Source: AP-15 sp963833745 (GTDB lineage Bacteria; Pseudomonadota; Alphaproteobacteria; ATCC43930; CGMCC-115725). Taken from it: a stretch of 64,000 nucleotides of DNA. The stretch is taken from positions 124,001 to 188,000 of the forward strand of contig CAWHZD010000003.1 in assembly GCA_963833745.1 (NCBI GenBank). The letters run 5' to 3'. Under the pieces are notes generated by a model, which worked only from the letters and a program-made list of their open reading frames with translations, had not been told where the DNA came from and did not search any database. Below, one piece after another: positions 56,458 to 64,000 of this stretch. Every line of letters starts with the position of its first letter. Position 1 is the first letter of the stretch. The position numbers were made by a program, and so were the translations under genes.

Positions 56458-57834
56458 CTATATCCTGAAGACGATCATCTTCTGCTCGGTCATTTCCCGC
56501 ATCGTCCAGGGAATGCCGCCGATGCCGTAGCCGGACTGGCGACGGCCGGCGAAGGGCATCCAGTCGGTGCGGAAGGCAGTATGGTCATTGACCATTACAG
56601 CCGAGGCGGCAAGGCGCTCGGCGGCATCGAACGCCGTCCGCAGATCTTCGGTGAAGATGCTGGCCTGAAACGCCATCGGCAGCGAATTCGCGGCGGCGAT
56701 CGCATCGTCGAGCCGCGTGAAGGGATAGACGCAGGTCACCGGGCCGAACACTTCGAGCGTTGAGACTTTGGCGTCGCGCGGCGGGTTGACGATAATCGCC
56801 GGAACCAGGGTTGTGCTGCTGACGCGTCCGCCGCCGATGAGCCTGGCGCCGGCCGCAACGGCCTCGTCGGTCCACGCCGCGACCCGATCGGCCTCGCGCG
56901 GTAGGATCAGCGGGCCGACCTCGGTTTCGGCCGAGACCGGATCACCGACCCTCAATGCCGCCACACGAGCGGCGAAGCGGTCGAGAAACGCGCTCCCGAG
57001 GTCCCCATGGAGATAGATCCGCTGCACCGACACGCAGACCTGACCGGCATGGTAATAGCCACCCTTCGCCAGCGACTCGATCAGCCGGTCGAGATCGGCA
57101 CTCCGGTCGATGATCGCCGGCGCGGCACCGCCGTGCTCCAACGCGCAACGCGTTCCCGGCGGCAGCCTGGAACGGAGAGACCAGCCGACACGACTCGAAC
57201 CAATAAAGCTCAGGAAGGCGATCCGGGGGTCTGTCGCGAGCGCCTCGGCGAGCTCGTTGGTCTCGGGAAGAAAGACTTGGCACCAATCGGGCGGCAGTCC
57301 GGCCTCATGGAGCAGGCCTACGAAATCGATGCAGGAGAGCGGCGTCATCGGCGCCGGCTTGACGATCACCGGACAGCCTACGGCAATCGCCGGTACGACC
57401 TGATGGACGATCAGATTCAAAGGGTGATTGAACGCCGAGATGGCGGCGACGACGCCGATCGGCTCGAGGATCGTGAAGGCACGCCGGTCACTGCTCGCCG
57501 ATGTCAAACCCATCGGGATTTCCCGGCCGCCCCGGACGCGCAGCTCGTCGACTGCATTGCGCACGCCGTCGATGGCACGATCGGTTTCGATCAGCGCGTC
57601 GGTCAATGGCTTGCCGCCCTCACGCGCGATCTGATGCCCGAGATGCTCGCGCTTGCCCTCCATCAGCCCAGCCAGCTTTCTGAGAATCTCCATCCTCTGA
57701 TGGGTTTTCAGCCAAACGCCGCGGTCGACGAACAACCTTCGGGCGGCTTCGATCTTGCGGTCGAGCGCCGCCCTGTCGTCGCTCTCGAGCCGAGCAATCA
57801 GCGTCCGATCGAAAGCCTGAACGACTTCAATCAT
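56458..57834 (-). CDS. Aldehyde dehydrogenase
   Basis: The 458-residue NAD(P)-dependent enzyme has VVAAISAFNHPLNLIVHQVV, the cofactor motif FIGSSRVGWSLRS, the general-base Glu in CALEHGGAAPAII (EHGG where most have ELGG), the catalytic Cys in YYHAGQVCVSVQRIYLHG and LEVFGPVTCVYPF. ATG 57834 overlaps the stop of the TPP enzyme gene (ATGA), so the long upstream open frame to 58197 is not used. It probably oxidises an aldehyde made by its operon partner. Closest type by motifs: aldehyde dehydrogenases of the succinate-semialdehyde or phosphonoacetaldehyde kind. Confidence 0.9.
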   Translation of the reverse strand: MIEVVQAFDRTLIARLESDDRAALDRKIEAARRLFVDRGVWLKTHQRMEILRKLAGLMEGKREHLGHQIAREGGKPLTDALIETDRAIDGVRNAVDELRVRGGREIPMGLTSASSDRRAFTILEPIGVVAAISAFNHPLNLIVHQVVPAIAVGCPVIVKPAPMTPLSCIDFVGLLHEAGLPPDWCQVFLPETNELAEALATDPRIAFLSFIGSSRVGWSLRSRLPPGTRCALEHGGAAPAIIDRSADLDRLIESLAKGGYYHAGQVCVSVQRIYLHGDLGSAFLDRFAARVAALRVGDPVSAETEVGPLILPREADRVAAWTDEAVAAGARLIGGGRVSSTTLVPAIIVNPPRDAKVSTLEVFGPVTCVYPFTRLDDAIAAANSLPMAFQASIFTEDLRTAFDAAERLAASAVMVNDHTAFRTDWMPFAGRRQSGYGIGGIPWTMREMTEQKMIVFRI

Positions 57835-59483
57835 GACTGCTCTCCAGACTTGGCTGCATGGGCACGGAGCTCCTCGAGGAGGACCCGGCTGTTCTCGGAG
57901 TAATCCACGGGCACCACGACGAGATGGACGCCGCCGCCCGCAAACGCCGCTTCGAGCGTCGGCGCCAGACCGTCGGCGCTCTCCACCCGGCTGCCTTTGA
58001 CGCCGAAGGCCTTGGCGTAGGCAACGAAGTCGGGGTTGCCAAAAGTCATGCCGAAATCGGGAAAGCCGTCCGCCGCTTGCTTCCAGCGGATCATCCCATA
58101 GGCATTGTCCTCGATGATCAGCACGACGAGGTTGAGCCCGAGGCGCGCCGCGGTTTCCAGGTCCTGCGAGTTCATCATGAACCCGCCGTCGCCGCACACC
58201 GCGAGCACCCGCCGGTTCGGATAGAGCATCGCGGCCATCATGGCCGAGGGCAGCCCGGCCCCCATCGTGGCTAGCGCGTTGTCGAGCAGCAGCGTGTTCG
58301 CGACCCGCGTGCGGTAATTGCGGGCAAACCAGATCTTGTACATGCCGTTGTCGAGGCAGACGATGCCGTCCGCTGGAATCACTTGCCGCACATCGTGCAC
58401 GATGCGCTGCGGCGTCAGCGGATAGCGGCTTTCTTCTGCCCGGCCGCCGATGCGCGCGAGAATTTGCTCCCGCAGCGGCAACAGCGCCCCCGCCCTCGGC
58501 AGTCTTGCTTCGAGGCGGTCTGCCAAGAGTTCCAAACTCGGGCCGATATCGCCGATCAGCTCCGCATGCGGGAAGTACACCTCCTCGACCGTCGCGGGCA
58601 GATAGCCGATATGGAGGACCTTGGGTCCGCCCGGACCCATCAGGAAGGGCGGCTTCTCGACGGTATCGTGGCCGATCGAGATGATCAGATCGGCGCGCTC
58701 GATCGCATCATGGACATAGTCGCGCGCCGAGAGCGCCGCGGTGCCCATGTAGAGCCCGGATCCGCCGGCGGCGGCGCCTTTGCCCATCTGCGTACAAAAG
58801 AAGGGGATTTGCAGACGCCTCACGAAATCCGACAAGGCCTTTGCCAGGCGCGGCCGGCTCGCGGCTGCACCCAGCATCACCAGGGGACGCTCGGCCTCGC
58901 GGATCAATCCGGCCGCGCGATCCAGCGCCGCGGCATTGGCGACCGGCAGTGCGATCGGGTGGGACGGCACTGGCGAAATCTCGGGCGCTTGCTCTGCCGC
59001 GATATCCTCCGGCAGTTCGAGATGCACCGGCCCCGGTCTCTCCTGCTGTGCGACCCGGAAAGTCTCGCGCACGATTGAGGGGATCGTCGCCGGGCTGACG
59101 ATCTGATGCGCCATCTTGGTCAGCGGCGTCATCGTCGAGACGATGTCCACGACCTGAAAGCGTGCTTGCTTGCGGCTGAGGACACCTTTCTGGCCGGTTA
59201 TCATGACCATCGGCATCGCACCCAGCTGGGCATAAGCCGCACCCGTCGTCAGATTGAGCGCGCCCGGACCGAGCGTCGAAAGGCAGACGCCAGCCTCGCC
59301 CGTCAGCCGTCCGTGTGTGGCTGCCATAAAAGCCGCCGCCTGTTCGTGGCGGGTCACCACCAACTTGATCGTCGAGCGGCGCAGCGCTTCGACAACGTCG
59401 AGATTTTCTTCTCCAGGCACCCCAAAGATCTGCTTTACACCCTCGTTCTCAAGTGCCGCTACGAGCAGATTAGCCCCATTCAT
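57831..59483 (-). CDS. Thiamine-diphosphate enzyme, acetolactate-synthase-like
   Basis: 550 residues. The catalytic Glu lies in VTRHEQAAAFMAATHGRLTG, the middle domain has IAL..LPE-type spacing, and the TPP/Mg motif is VCGDGGFMMNSQDLETAARL followed by NLVVLIIEDNAYGMI. It resembles acetolactate synthase large subunits and related decarboxylases or carboligases acting on pyruvate-like substrates. No small regulatory subunit is adjacent. ATG 59483 has AAGGAG eight bases upstream; a 24-bp palindrome lies 65 bases upstream. It forms an operon with the aldehyde dehydrogenase, suggesting keto-acid to aldehyde to acid conversion. Confidence 0.88.
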   Translation of the reverse strand: MNGANLLVAALENEGVKQIFGVPGEENLDVVEALRRSTIKLVVTRHEQAAAFMAATHGRLTGEAGVCLSTLGPGALNLTTGAAYAQLGAMPMVMITGQKGVLSRKQARFQVVDIVSTMTPLTKMAHQIVSPATIPSIVRETFRVAQQERPGPVHLELPEDIAAEQAPEISPVPSHPIALPVANAAALDRAAGLIREAERPLVMLGAAASRPRLAKALSDFVRRLQIPFFCTQMGKGAAAGGSGLYMGTAALSARDYVHDAIERADLIISIGHDTVEKPPFLMGPGGPKVLHIGYLPATVEEVYFPHAELIGDIGPSLELLADRLEARLPRAGALLPLREQILARIGGRAEESRYPLTPQRIVHDVRQVIPADGIVCLDNGMYKIWFARNYRTRVANTLLLDNALATMGAGLPSAMMAAMLYPNRRVLAVCGDGGFMMNSQDLETAARLGLNLVVLIIEDNAYGMIRWKQAADGFPDFGMTFGNPDFVAYAKAFGVKGSRVESADGLAPTLEAAFAGGGVHLVVVPVDYSENSRVLLEELRAHAAKSGEQS

Positions 59484-59543
59484 CGGATACGCTCCTTATC
59501 ATCCCGCAAGTTCAGGACCCTCTAGAGGTCAGAGTGCTGGGCG

Positions 59544-59624
59544 CTCAAATCCAATATCGAATTATTGGATTTTAATCACACGAACTGATCAAATCGCAGG
59601 CTTGACTAATTGGCGACGCGGCCT
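59544..59624. repeat. Long direct repeat, copy A (interrupted by IS256)
   Basis: About 81 bases, beginning CTCAAATCC, match 61895-61975 with only two or three differences. The match resumes past the IS256 copy (CGCGGCACGGCTG at 61047-61059 against the same at 61976-61988), so the repeat existed before the insertion. Confidence 0.85.
59548..59571. promoter_or_regulatory. 24-bp palindromic operator, site 1
   Basis: AATCCAATA-TCGAAT-TATTGGATT is a perfect 9-6-9 inverted repeat, 65 bases upstream of the TPP enzyme start. The same sequence recurs at 61899-61922 and, with one mismatch, at 63801-63824. Each is followed by TTTAATCAC. Confidence 0.65.
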
Positions 59625-61038
59625 GAGCTATCGCCAAATCTTGGTGATGGCCTGAGGGATCAGGCGGCGGCGGTTTGGGATTGCGAGGACGCGGGGTTGG
59701 CGGCGACTTCGATCCCGTCGGTGAACCTGACACCTTGAATGAGCTTGGGCAACTGGTTGTGGCCATCGAGCCTGCGCCAGCTTTTCTGCGCCGCATCGAC
59801 CAGCTTGAACACCATGGCGAGCGCCGTCTTATTCGAGAGGCAGCCCTTCGAGCGGATCGTGCGGTGCCGCACGGTGGCAAAGGTGCTCTCGATCGGGTTC
59901 GAGGTCCGCAGGTGTTTCCAGTGTTCGGCAGGGAAATCGTAAAATGCGAGCAGGGCCTGGCGATCCTTTGCCAGGCACTCGGCGGCCTTATCGTATTTCA
60001 ACTCGTAGGCTGCGATGAAGGCGTCGAACGCGGCCTCGGCGTCCTTGCTCGTCTCCGCCATCCAGATCTCCTGTAATGCCCGCTTGGCTTTCGGCTGCTG
60101 GCTCTTCGGCAGTTTGTTGAGGACGTTGGCGGTCTTGTGCACCCAGCAGCGTTGCTCGCGTGTGATCGGCCACAGCTCGCCGAGCGCCTTCCAGAAGCCA
60201 AGCGCGCCGTCGGCGACGGCGAGTTCGGGCGCGACCGCCAGACCTCGGTTCTTCAAATCGAGCAGCAGTTCACGCCAATCCTGCGCGCTCTCGCGCGCGC
60301 CGTCGATAAAGCCGAGCAGCTCCTTCCTGCCCTCCGGCGTCGCGCCGATGATGACCAGGATGCATTGCTTGGCGTCTTCAAGACGGGCCTGCAGGTAAAT
60401 GCCGTCGGCCCACACATAGACGTAATGCTTGGCCGACAAATCGCGCTTCCTCCAGTGCTCGTGCTCGTCGATCCAGACCTCCTTCAGCCGAGCAATAGTC
60501 GAGGCCGACAGGCCCGGTGCATCCTTGCCGAGCAGGGCAGAAAGCGCCTCCTCGAAATCGCCGGTCGAGATGCCCTTCAGGTAAAGGATCGGGATCAGCA
60601 CCTCCAGGCTCCGCGAGCGCCGCGCATACGGCGGCAGGATCGCGGGTGTGAAGCGGATGCGCCCGGCATCATCGGCAGCGCCACGGTCGCGCACGCGGGG
60701 TTGGCGCACGCCGACCGGGCCGATGCCGGTCATCACCTCGCGTTCAGGCAGGTGCCCGTGCCGGACCACGCGGCTCAGGCCAGTAGCGGTCCTCAGATCG
60801 ACATGCTTGGCGAGGAATTCGGCCACCTCGGCCTCGATCGCTTGGGCCAGCAGGGCCCGCGCTCCGTTGCGCAGCACCTCGGTGAGCGGGTCGGCGAATG
60901 ACCCTGGTTGAAGCAGCTTGACGACGTTAGCATCGGACACGGCGTATCACTCCTTTGCTGGAGAAGTGGAGGCGCGAACACCCCCACGATACGCCGCCTT
61001 CATCCCGTCAGCCCGTCACCAACTTCCGCGCATAGCTC
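59625..61038 (-). mobile_element. IS256-family element, copy 4
   Basis: 1414 bp flanked by 8-bp repeats CGCGGCCT (59617-59624 and 61039-61046). Its right-type end has A at the twelfth base, as in copy 2. It sits within a pre-existing duplicated segment upstream of the TPP enzyme operon. Confidence 0.95.
59660..60940 (-). CDS. IS256-family transposase (copy 4)
   Basis: Same 426-residue protein as in the other copies; intact. Confidence 0.95.
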   Translation of the reverse strand: MSDANVVKLLQPGSFADPLTEVLRNGARALLAQAIEAEVAEFLAKHVDLRTATGLSRVVRHGHLPEREVMTGIGPVGVRQPRVRDRGAADDAGRIRFTPAILPPYARRSRSLEVLIPILYLKGISTGDFEEALSALLGKDAPGLSASTIARLKEVWIDEHEHWRKRDLSAKHYVYVWADGIYLQARLEDAKQCILVIIGATPEGRKELLGFIDGARESAQDWRELLLDLKNRGLAVAPELAVADGALGFWKALGELWPITREQRCWVHKTANVLNKLPKSQQPKAKRALQEIWMAETSKDAEAAFDAFIAAYELKYDKAAECLAKDRQALLAFYDFPAEHWKHLRTSNPIESTFATVRHRTIRSKGCLSNKTALAMVFKLVDAAQKSWRRLDGHNQLPKLIQGVRFTDGIEVAANPASSQSQTAAA

Positions 61039-61059
61039 CGCGGCCTCGCGGCACGGCTG

Positions 61060-61336
61060 TCCGCTTCGAGCTTTTTGATCAGATCGACGTTGAAGAACCG
61101 GTCGCGGCTACACCGCTGGCGGTGATCGCCCGGGAGCGCTATATGCACGAGGCCGAGCACGTCGCGGTATTCGGCGTAGATGCGTCTCGCCAAAAAGAAA
61201 AGTGGAGCCGGTTCGCAATGCCCCGCTCGAAGACTGGGGTTGTTCAAGCATTGCCTGAGTTCTCGGACGGCGCCGCTTGCGCTTGGATGGCATAGGCGCC
61301 ACCGTTACTAGGCACGTCCTGTGGGACGCCCTGCGT
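61060..61336. other. Unassigned stretch after IS256 copy 4
   Basis: Both strands are open over about 180 bases (plus: FELFDQIDVEEPVAATPLAV; minus: ARRIYAEYRDVLGLVHIALP). I cannot tell which, if either, is coding; probably a gene fragment. Confidence 0.3.
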
Positions 61337-61549
61337 CTAGCCAATGTGGTCAGGGATGTGCGACTGTTTGCGCTTGTCGGGGGCCCCTCTCGCGGCCTTG
61401 GCAAAGGCTATCGTGGCGAGCGCTATGGCAGCGGCGACTGCCGCAAGCGTTTTGATGAGCATGGTCATCACTCCGTTTACTCGTGCCTGAGCGCTGGGCA
61501 TAGCGGGAGTGGCGTGCGCGGCGGAAACGTTGCGTGTGACGACTGTCAT
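61337..61549 (-). CDS. Small exported peptide
   Basis: ATG 61549 has AGGGAG six bases upstream and gives 70 residues. The part from MLIKTLAAVAAAIALATIAF is a signal-peptide-like hydrophobic stretch followed by a short charged tail (APDKRKQSHIPDHIG). ATG 61462, with GGAG eight bases upstream, would give only that exported part. Function unknown. Confidence 0.5.
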   Translation of the reverse strand: MTVVTRNVSAAHATPAMPSAQARVNGVMTMLIKTLAAVAAAIALATIAFAKAARGAPDKRKQSHIPDHIG

Positions 61550-61894
61550 AATGTTCTCCCTAGTGGGATTTCTCTGCGTAAAGAAGGTCGTCCGCGGAGT
61601 TGTTGCTCAGATCCGCCTTGAGGAAGGCCTCGGTTTCTGGAAGTGCGAGATGGAAGTCGTTCAACGCTTCCATCCTGATGCGCAGCCGCTTCGCCGTGCA
61701 TTCGAGCACGTGGCCGCCGTGGCGGCGGTCTTCCGTCAAGAAGTGGAAATGATTGGAATATCGATCGTGAGCTCTGCGGTCCGCTGATTGGACCTTGCCT
61801 TCATCATCATTGCCTTTGCCTTCGCCGTTTGACGTCTTCTCACCTGAAAATAAGCGTCGAGGTATCGACAGGCGTAAGGTCAGCGCCTGGAGCT
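61550..61894. other. Stretch without a recognisable gene
   Basis: Short ORFs only; a plus-strand frame near 61600-61780 is open but unconvincing. Confidence 0.35.
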
Positions 61895-61988
61895 CTCAAA
61901 TCCAATATCGAATTATTGGATTTTAATCACACGAACTGATCAAATCGCAGGCTTGGCTAATTGGCGATGCGGCGTCGCGGCACGGCTG
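61895..61988. repeat. Long direct repeat, copy B
   Basis: About 94 bases matching the segment at 59544-59624 plus 61047-61059, i.e. the upstream region of the TPP enzyme operon. It contains palindrome site 2 but has no intact gene in the corresponding downstream position. Confidence 0.85.
61899..61922. promoter_or_regulatory. 24-bp palindromic operator, site 2
   Basis: Identical to site 1 at 59548-59571. It lies downstream of the osmC-like gene and within repeat copy B; it may be a relic promoter of a gene lost during rearrangement. Confidence 0.55.
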
Positions 61989-62093
61989 ACCGAGGCTGAA
62001 CAGTAAGGCGCGTCTCAGTTTGGACCCCGAGCAGACATTGCGGAAGCGAGGCGCGACGCTGCCGCGCGGCCGCCTCGCGCATCCAGTCGATGT

Positions 62094-62666
62094 TTACTCG
62101 ACGACAAGGGTCGGCTTGAGACACACGGGCCGAGACAAGTTGTAGAAATTGGGCGAGGTGGCCATCACCGCCTCGTGGATCTCGGCAAACTGCTCCTTGG
62201 TGCCGTTGCCCTTGATGCGCACCTCGTAGCGAAGGCTCTCGTAGCCCTTCGCCACGGTCGGATCGATGCCGAGGAAGCCGCGCAGATCGATCTCGCCTTC
62301 GGTCTCGATCACGAGGCTTTCCAGGGTGATCCCGCGCACCGCGCACTGTGCCACATACCCCACCGTCATGCACGCGTTGAGCGCCGCGAGCAGGTATTCC
62401 TGCGGGTTGGCGAAGCGGTTCGAGCCGCCGAGCTGGCAGGGCTCGTCGATGTCGATCATGAAGCCCCGTTTCACCTCTTCGCCGCCGATGCCAGAGCCCT
62501 CGACTTGGCTGCGGCTGCCCGTCTGGCCCTGCCAGGTCGTGGCGACATGCCAACGGGTGACGCCTTTCGCGGGATCTAGCCTGACGCTTTCAATCAGTGA
62601 GAACAGATCGTCGACATTGATGCCGTTGACGACTTTCGGCGCCGCGGTCATTGCGTTGCCGTCCAT
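62094..62666 (-). CDS. OsmC/Ohr-family protein
   Basis: The 190-residue protein has the family core NPQEYLLAALNACMTVGYVA with the first redox Cys and a second Cys in SRPVCLKPTLVVE. OsmC proteins reduce organic hydroperoxides through this Cys pair; more distant members serve other thiol chemistry. AGGAG precedes ATG 62666. It starts 50 bases after the diiron protein gene on the same strand and is probably co-transcribed with it. Confidence 0.85.
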   Translation of the reverse strand: MDGNAMTAAPKVVNGINVDDLFSLIESVRLDPAKGVTRWHVATTWQGQTGSRSQVEGSGIGGEEVKRGFMIDIDEPCQLGGSNRFANPQEYLLAALNACMTVGYVAQCAVRGITLESLVIETEGEIDLRGFLGIDPTVAKGYESLRYEVRIKGNGTKEQFAEIHEAVMATSPNFYNLSRPVCLKPTLVVE

Positions 62667-62715
62667 GACGCATCTCCTTCACCTTGCTTGGGTTGGTGGA
62701 AAATGTGCGACCGGC

Positions 62716-63648
62716 TCAGTGGAGCGTGGCGAGGGCTGCCTGAATTCGCTGGCCCTGGGTTTCGGTGATCAGACCGTTGAGCACCTTGCCGAAATACGGA
62801 TGCCGAGCGCCGGAGTGGATGTATTGCCAGCGATAGGCCGCAAGAAAGGCGACCTCGATCGCCCGCGCCTCGTTTGCCTTCACCGCTCGACCGCAATTGG
62901 CGACAAAGTAGCCGGCATCGGCTGCAGCCTGCGTCTGCAGAATTCCGTCCAATGCGGCGACCAGCCCGATGAAATCGTCAACTGACCGGTCGCGTTCTTC
63001 TGCCGTCAGCGCGGCGTCGTGCCGTAGGAACTCGAGCTCGTCGAGGAGCGCATGCTGACATTCCTCCTTCCAGTGATAGAGGAATATATCCTTGAACAGC
63101 TCGGACAGCTCGGCGTCGGGGTCGATGCTCTGGCGATAATGAGCCTGAGTGAAGAGCTCAATATCCAATGTCAACGCCAACACCGCCCAAGTACTTTTGC
63201 CGAGCACTGTGCGGGCGACCGTGTTGGGGTTGAAATCGAAGCGGTAGCCGGCAGGCAGAACCTCGCCGACCATCGCATCGATGCGGCGGAACAGCGCCTG
63301 ATGTTTCAGCTCCTCGTTGCTGAACCGGACCAGCGCCTCGACCACAATCTGGTCGCCAAGCGCATGATCGCGGCTCAATTCCAGTACCTTCGCGTTGATG
63401 AACCGCTCGACCAAGCCAAAGATGTTGGCGTAAGTGCGGCCCTGTATCTGGCTCACAAACCGTCTTTCGCCAGGCGATAGGGTGGTGAACCCGTTAGTCA
63501 GCGCCAGCCCGTCCGGCAGAAATTTGTGGTCAGTGTGGAACCGGCGCCCGCGGATCACGTCCTCGTCAATGTCCCAGCGGACCCGCTTTGAAGACTCTAT
63601 GCAGCGGGCGTAGCGGCTGCTTTCGAGGATCCTCTCTGGTGCAGTCAT
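62716..63648 (-). CDS. Ferritin-like diiron protein, possible oxygenase
   Basis: The 310-residue helical protein has two carboxylate-histidine pairs, RFSNEELKHQALFRR and HWKEECQHALLDELEFL, plus acidic residues in helices VVEALVRF and DIELFTQAHY: the E...ExxH x2 diiron pattern. It may be an oxygenase or oxidase acting with the OsmC-like protein. The frame opens at 63807, but ATG 63648 has AGGAG at good spacing and begins the conserved-looking part. A palindrome shared with the TPP enzyme operon is 153 bases upstream. Confidence 0.75.
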   Translation of the reverse strand: MTAPERILESSRYARCIESSKRVRWDIDEDVIRGRRFHTDHKFLPDGLALTNGFTTLSPGERRFVSQIQGRTYANIFGLVERFINAKVLELSRDHALGDQIVVEALVRFSNEELKHQALFRRIDAMVGEVLPAGYRFDFNPNTVARTVLGKSTWAVLALTLDIELFTQAHYRQSIDPDAELSELFKDIFLYHWKEECQHALLDELEFLRHDAALTAEERDRSVDDFIGLVAALDGILQTQAAADAGYFVANCGRAVKANEARAIEVAFLAAYRWQYIHSGARHPYFGKVLNGLITETQGQRIQAALATLH

Positions 63649-63800
63649 CCTCTGTCTCCTTACCTCTCCTGCTTTGCCGGCATTGCCGAAAACCGACCCG
63701 CCAACGCCACAGCACGTGAGCTCTCGGCTGGGCGGGCTTATGATCGCGGCACCCATATGCCGTTGTTTACGGCTTCTATCTGGGGCTGTTGCCGGCCGTA

Positions 63801-63824
63801 AATCCAATATCGAATTGTTGGATT
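63801..63824. promoter_or_regulatory. 24-bp palindromic operator, site 3
   Basis: AATCCAATA-TCGAAT-TGTTGGATT differs from sites 1 and 2 by one base. It is upstream of the diiron/OsmC operon and followed by the same TTTAATCAC. Confidence 0.6.
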
Positions 63825-64000
63825 TTAATCACGCCAACTGATTAAATTTGTATTCAGCCAGCATCACTCTGCAGCCAATTTCCGCGGCTTGCTTTCCTGC
63901 CAACCTGACCCAACTTCCGCAGTTTGGATTTGAAGACGGCTGATTATCAACGGCTTGGAGGCCATTTTCAGATTTAGGCACCACATTTTCTTGGGGGTTC
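63825..64000. other. Window end, no gene seen
   Basis: Short stretch without a recognisable feature. Confidence 0.4.

Noticed and set aside
57835..58197. N-terminal extension of the aldehyde dehydrogenase
   Set aside because: Lies wholly within the TPP enzyme gene; ATG 57834 overlaps its stop as a normal coupled start.
1..64000. CRISPR array
   Set aside because: No run of regularly spaced near-identical repeats was seen; the 26-bp period at hipB is only three short operator motifs.

Overview
This window is GC-rich DNA from an alphaproteobacterium. The gene content (LuxR/LuxI pair, NHEJ-type ligase, SprT-like, MobC and relaxase genes, LLM-class oxidoreductases) fits Hyphomicrobiales or Rhodospirillales, but the sequence alone does not fix a genus. 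It reads as an accessory, heavily rearranged region: at least seven transposable elements or remnants, three tyrosine recombinases (one whole, two broken), three tRNA 3'-end fragments, an interrupted mobilisation module and many frameshifted genes.

Layout. 1-5.1 kb: the 5' part of an RHS-repeat gene with promoter and structured leader, a secreted hypothetical protein, and a chimeric scrap in which a Ku C-terminus abuts a second RHS fragment. 5.1-10.4 kb: a quorum-sensing block (luxR, luxI and an overlapping small ORF) beside two PhyH-type dioxygenases and a membrane fatty-acid desaturase; a palindrome sharing a 14-mer lies before luxI and in the divergent dioxygenase/desaturase promoter. 10.4-15.7 kb: a mobilisation module (lytic transglycosylase, MOBP-like relaxase split by an IS256 element, MobC, hairpin-rich oriT-like DNA). 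15.7-32.1 kb: a co-oriented, decayed DNA-processing cluster (SprT-like protein, AddB-like nuclease, AddA-like helicase-nuclease, 69-aa protein, SMC-like ATPase) broken by IS21, IS256 and IS21 elements. 32.1-36.3 kb: tRNA fragments, a frameshifted FAD monooxygenase and a frameshifted TPR protein. 36.4-42.6 kb: an integration module (Fic protein, intact integrase, two small genes) and a divergent two-gene operon of a helical/winged-helix-like protein plus a PD-(D/E)XK-like protein, the best candidate here for an undescribed defence system. 42.9-46.6 kb: DinB, LLM oxidoreductase, LigD-type ligase. 46.6-49.8 kb: hipBA with hipA split by IS256. 49.9-56.3 kb: another tRNA 3' end, integrase remnants, EthD-like protein, second LLM oxidoreductase, IS110 remnant and a truncated 2-hydroxyacid dehydrogenase. 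56.4-64 kb: a TPP enzyme/aldehyde dehydrogenase operon and a diiron protein/OsmC operon that share a 24-bp palindrome upstream, with a fourth IS256 copy between them.

How it fits together: several mobile elements appear to have landed next to each other and then been cut up by recent transposition. The four IS256 copies encode the same protein and keep 8-9 bp target duplications, so their spread is recent. Many non-IS genes carry single-base indels; whether these are true decay or assembly errors needs raw reads. No rRNA, no complete tRNA and no CRISPR array were seen.
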